Under the pieces are notes generated by a model, which saw only the letters and a list, made by a program, of their open reading frames with translations, did no database searches and was not told where the DNA came from. Made by a program: the position numbers and the translations under genes. Positions 5,188-6,712 of a DNA stretch of 6,712 nt are shown one piece after another (the first letter of the stretch is position 1; every line of letters starts with the position of its first letter). This DNA is from Blastocatellia bacterium (GTDB taxonomy: Bacteria; Acidobacteriota; Blastocatellia; UBA7656): contig JAKEHD010000727.1 in NCBI GenBank assembly GCA_022615215.1, positions 1 to 6,712 of the forward strand, in the 5' to 3' direction.

Positions 5188-5234
5188 CTAATCGCTCGAC
5201 CCAAGCGGCTTTAGCCCTGCCCGATTTTGACAGA
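5188..5234 (-). pseudogene. Remnant of an array unit (c10)
   Basis: A GATTAG end is followed by the typical AGAGAACGGAGCGAAATAT post-stop segment, and a CTAAAGCCG stretch recalls the codons for LKAG. The first half, including start and Shine-Dalgarno, is not recognisable and is replaced by the promoter region. The post-stop part is clearly array sequence; the ORF part is a weak match. Confidence 0.4.
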
Positions 5235-5239
5235 TGAAT

Positions 5240-5269
5240 TTTATAGGCGGAGGCCCGGATTGGTGTCAA
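5240..5269 (-). promoter_or_regulatory. Predicted sigma70-type promoter of the peptide array
   Basis: On the minus strand a perfect TTGACA (5269-5264) is followed after 18 bp by TATAAA (5245-5240). The start site would be near 5233, at the upstream edge of the array and about 190 bp past the stop of the TPR gene. It is the best promoter match I see in the window and points straight into the array. Confidence 0.6.
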
Positions 5270-5426
5270 AGTTCTCTCTGAATTGGAAATGAGGCGATAA
5301 GCGGCGAATCATCAAAGGTTTGGCGGGATAGCTGAATTCTAAAAACCTTCGGAATGGCGTCGAGAGCCGAGTCGGTGAACAAGAGGTTCCCGGATTTGCC
5401 TTCGCAGGATGCTCGGTCTCTTCACC

Positions 5427-6712
5427 TCAGACCTGTAGCTTCATCCTGCGCATCATCTCCGTGTAGCGTGCGTCATCTCGCAGAGGGTCGAAGGTCGGAT
5501 CGACCTTGAGCCAGAATATCTTTTGGTCGCGCTCGCGCAGGGCGCGCTCCAGCATCTCGAACGCGCGGTCTCGTTCTCCAAGCCCCACATAGATTCTCGC
5601 CAACGTGTAAGGCGAGACGTATTTCGTCTTCGACTTCTCGTCAAGCTCATCGAGAATCTTCATCGCCTCCGCTCTCCGTCCCGCAGCCGAATAGATATAA
5701 GCCTGGAAGTACTTGTTCTCTTCAGAGATGCTCAACGCCCTCTTCCCTTCGGCTATCGCCTCTTCGTGCATGCCTTTGAGCGAATAAGTTATGGCCAGAT
5801 ACCAACGGGCCTCTACAAGTTCAGGCTCAAGCTCGATCAGGCTTTGATGATATTCTATAGATCGCTCGTACCGGTGCGAGTAAATTAGATGCAATCCCCA
5901 GTGAAGGCTTGACGAGGGAGTGACCGGATCAATTTCGTAAGCTCGTTCCATCTGGGCAGTCGATTCTTCGGCCCGGTCCATAACCAGCAACCACCAGGCG
6001 TACCACTGCCTCGCGGGCAGGTGTTGGGGATTCTGATCGAGCGCGCGAAGAAACGCCTGCTCCGCGCCCGGCCAGTCGTGGTCGTAATGCATCTTGATGA
6101 ACGCCTGCGCCGTGAGAGCTTCGGCACTCGAGCCGTCCAGTTCCAGCGCCCCGGTCAAAGCAGCCCTTGCGCGCGGCATCGCTTCATCGGGCGACATCAG
6201 CCCGTTGAAGCCCAGTATCGTGTAAGTCCAGGCCATCCATGCATAAGCCGCAGCAAAGTTCGGATCGACGGCGAGAGCTTTCTCGAAATACTCTACGGCC
6301 TTCCTCAACGATTCATCCGCACCCTTGTTGACGGAGTATTTGCCCCGCATATAAAGCAGGTATGCCTGGCTGTTTTCGGTCACGCGCCTGCTGATGGCCT
6401 CGCGCTCGCCGATCGAAAGCCGAGGCATAAGAGATTGAGCCACGCGCCAGGAGATCGCGTCCTGAAGGTCGAATATGTCGGTGAAATCCTCTTCGAACTC
6501 GTCCGCCCAAACGGATGCGCCATCGCTCACCCGTGTAAGCTGGACCGTCAGACGAATCTGGTTGCCGGATTTCTGAATTACGCCGCTCAACAGCGAATCG
6601 ACTCGAAGCTCGCGGCCGGCCGCTACAGGATCGATATCTACGTCCTCGTACTTCAAAACAGCACGGGTCGGACGAACCGTTATCCCGCGCAGGTTGCCGA
6701 GCTTGGTTATCA
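5427..6712 (-). CDS. TolB/FlgO-like plus TPR repeat protein, C-terminal part (start outside window)
   Basis: The frame is open to the window edge, so the TTG at 6656 is an internal leucine codon and not the start. About 427 residues are visible. The first 100 or so match the TolB/FlgO-like domain found between the effector domain and the TPRs in many Acidobacteriota regulators: ITKLGNLRGITVRPTRAV, then DPVAAGRELRVDSLLSGVIQ, IRLTVQLTRVSDGASVWADEF and FTDIFDLQDAIS. TPR-type helices run from about 130 to 395, for example AVEYFEKALAVDPNFAAAYAWMAW and AEQAFLRALDQNPQHLPARQW. The end (FWLKVDPTFDPLRDDARYTEMMRRM) is the usual terminal block. The missing N-terminus is, in this architecture, often a winged-helix DNA-binding or Ser/Thr kinase domain; which one cannot be seen. 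No functional tie to the peptide array is evident beyond adjacency. Confidence 0.9.
   Translation of the reverse strand, partial: ITKLGNLRGITVRPTRAVLKYEDVDIDPVAAGRELRVDSLLSGVIQKSGNQIRLTVQLTRVSDGASVWADEFEEDFTDIFDLQDAISWRVAQSLMPRLSIGEREAISRRVTENSQAYLLYMRGKYSVNKGADESLRKAVEYFEKALAVDPNFAAAYAWMAWTYTILGFNGLMSPDEAMPRARAALTGALELDGSSAEALTAQAFIKMHYDHDWPGAEQAFLRALDQNPQHLPARQWYAWWLLVMDRAEESTAQMERAYEIDPVTPSSSLHWGLHLIYSHRYERSIEYHQSLIELEPELVEARWYLAITYSLKGMHEEAIAEGKRALSISEENKYFQAYIYSAAGRRAEAMKILDELDEKSKTKYVSPYTLARIYVGLGERDRAFEMLERALRERDQKIFWLKVDPTFDPLRDDARYTEMMRRMKLQV

Larger units (their letters stand above)
3505..5234 (-). repeat. Tandem array of about 150-bp units, each encoding a 19-aa peptide
   Basis: There are nine units, plus a remnant at the upstream edge. 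Start codons (or their remnant in c4) lie at 5094, 4943, 4790, 4636, 4422, 4021, 3864, 3709 and 3564, giving spacings of 151, 153, 154, 214, 401, 157, 155 and 145 bp. The two long spacings are explained by inserted repeats. Each unit has an AAAGGAG-type Shine-Dalgarno, a 7-8 base gap, a 60-bp ORF, a conserved post-stop segment (AGAGAACGGAGCGAAATA in its fullest form) and a short hairpin about 30-45 bases before the Shine-Dalgarno. The consensus peptide is MKVKSNLKAG-x5-DPxG. A promoter stands at 5240-5269. The units read as one operon-like string of tiny genes. Function is unknown; a family of processed or secreted peptides is inferred. Confidence 0.9.

Noticed and set aside
3505..5234. CRISPR or tandem noncoding RNA array
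   Set aside because: Units are about 150 bp with a 60-bp ORF as the most conserved part, repeats vary mostly at silent positions, and there are no short identical repeats with unique spacers.
5340..5426. Possible intrinsic terminator after the TPR gene
   Set aside because: There is a T-run on the minus strand near 5340-5345 but no convincing stem directly before it; only a 4-bp GAAC/GTTC pairing further upstream.

Overview
Organism: the window looks like a chromosomal segment of an Acidobacteriota-type bacterium, possibly class Blastocatellia. This rests on a DUF2911 exported protein, a large TolB/FlgO-like plus TPR protein of the kind expanded in that phylum, several small exported proteins of unknown function, and palindromic dispersed repeats. 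It is inference from family habits; there is no rRNA or other marker gene. All supportable genes lie on the minus strand, so transcription runs from high to low coordinates.

Layout in the direction of transcription: (1) 6712-5427, the C-terminal part of a TPR protein whose start lies outside the window; (2) 5269-5240, a good sigma70-like promoter (TTGACA, 18 bp, TATAAA); (3) 5234-3505, a tandem array of about 150-bp units, each with a Shine-Dalgarno site and a tiny ORF of exactly 19 codons of the form MKVKSN(L/V)KAG-x5-DPxG; eight copies are intact and two are decayed; (4) 3300-2374, an exported DUF2911 protein whose 5' leader is itself a copy of the array's spacer; (5) 2090-1650, a small exported protein of unknown family with its own likely promoter; (6) 1291-185, an exported protein made of two tandem lipocalin-like (DUF1579-like) domains; (7) 78-6, a cloverleaf-shaped palindromic repeat.

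The main discovery is the peptide array. The 19-aa ORFs fall below usual gene-calling limits and would be missed or annotated as intergenic repeats. Coding is supported by constant length in all eight intact copies, three different stop codons at the same place, a spaced Shine-Dalgarno in front of each, and substitutions in the conserved half that fall mostly on silent third positions. The N-terminal ten residues and the DPxG end are fixed while residues 11-15 vary, which resembles a family of diversified secreted or processed peptides. No modifying enzyme, protease or transporter is visible in the window, so function is open. Two palindromic elements and a hairpin-rich insert have landed in the array, and spacers are shared in mosaic fashion, showing that it expands and recombines.
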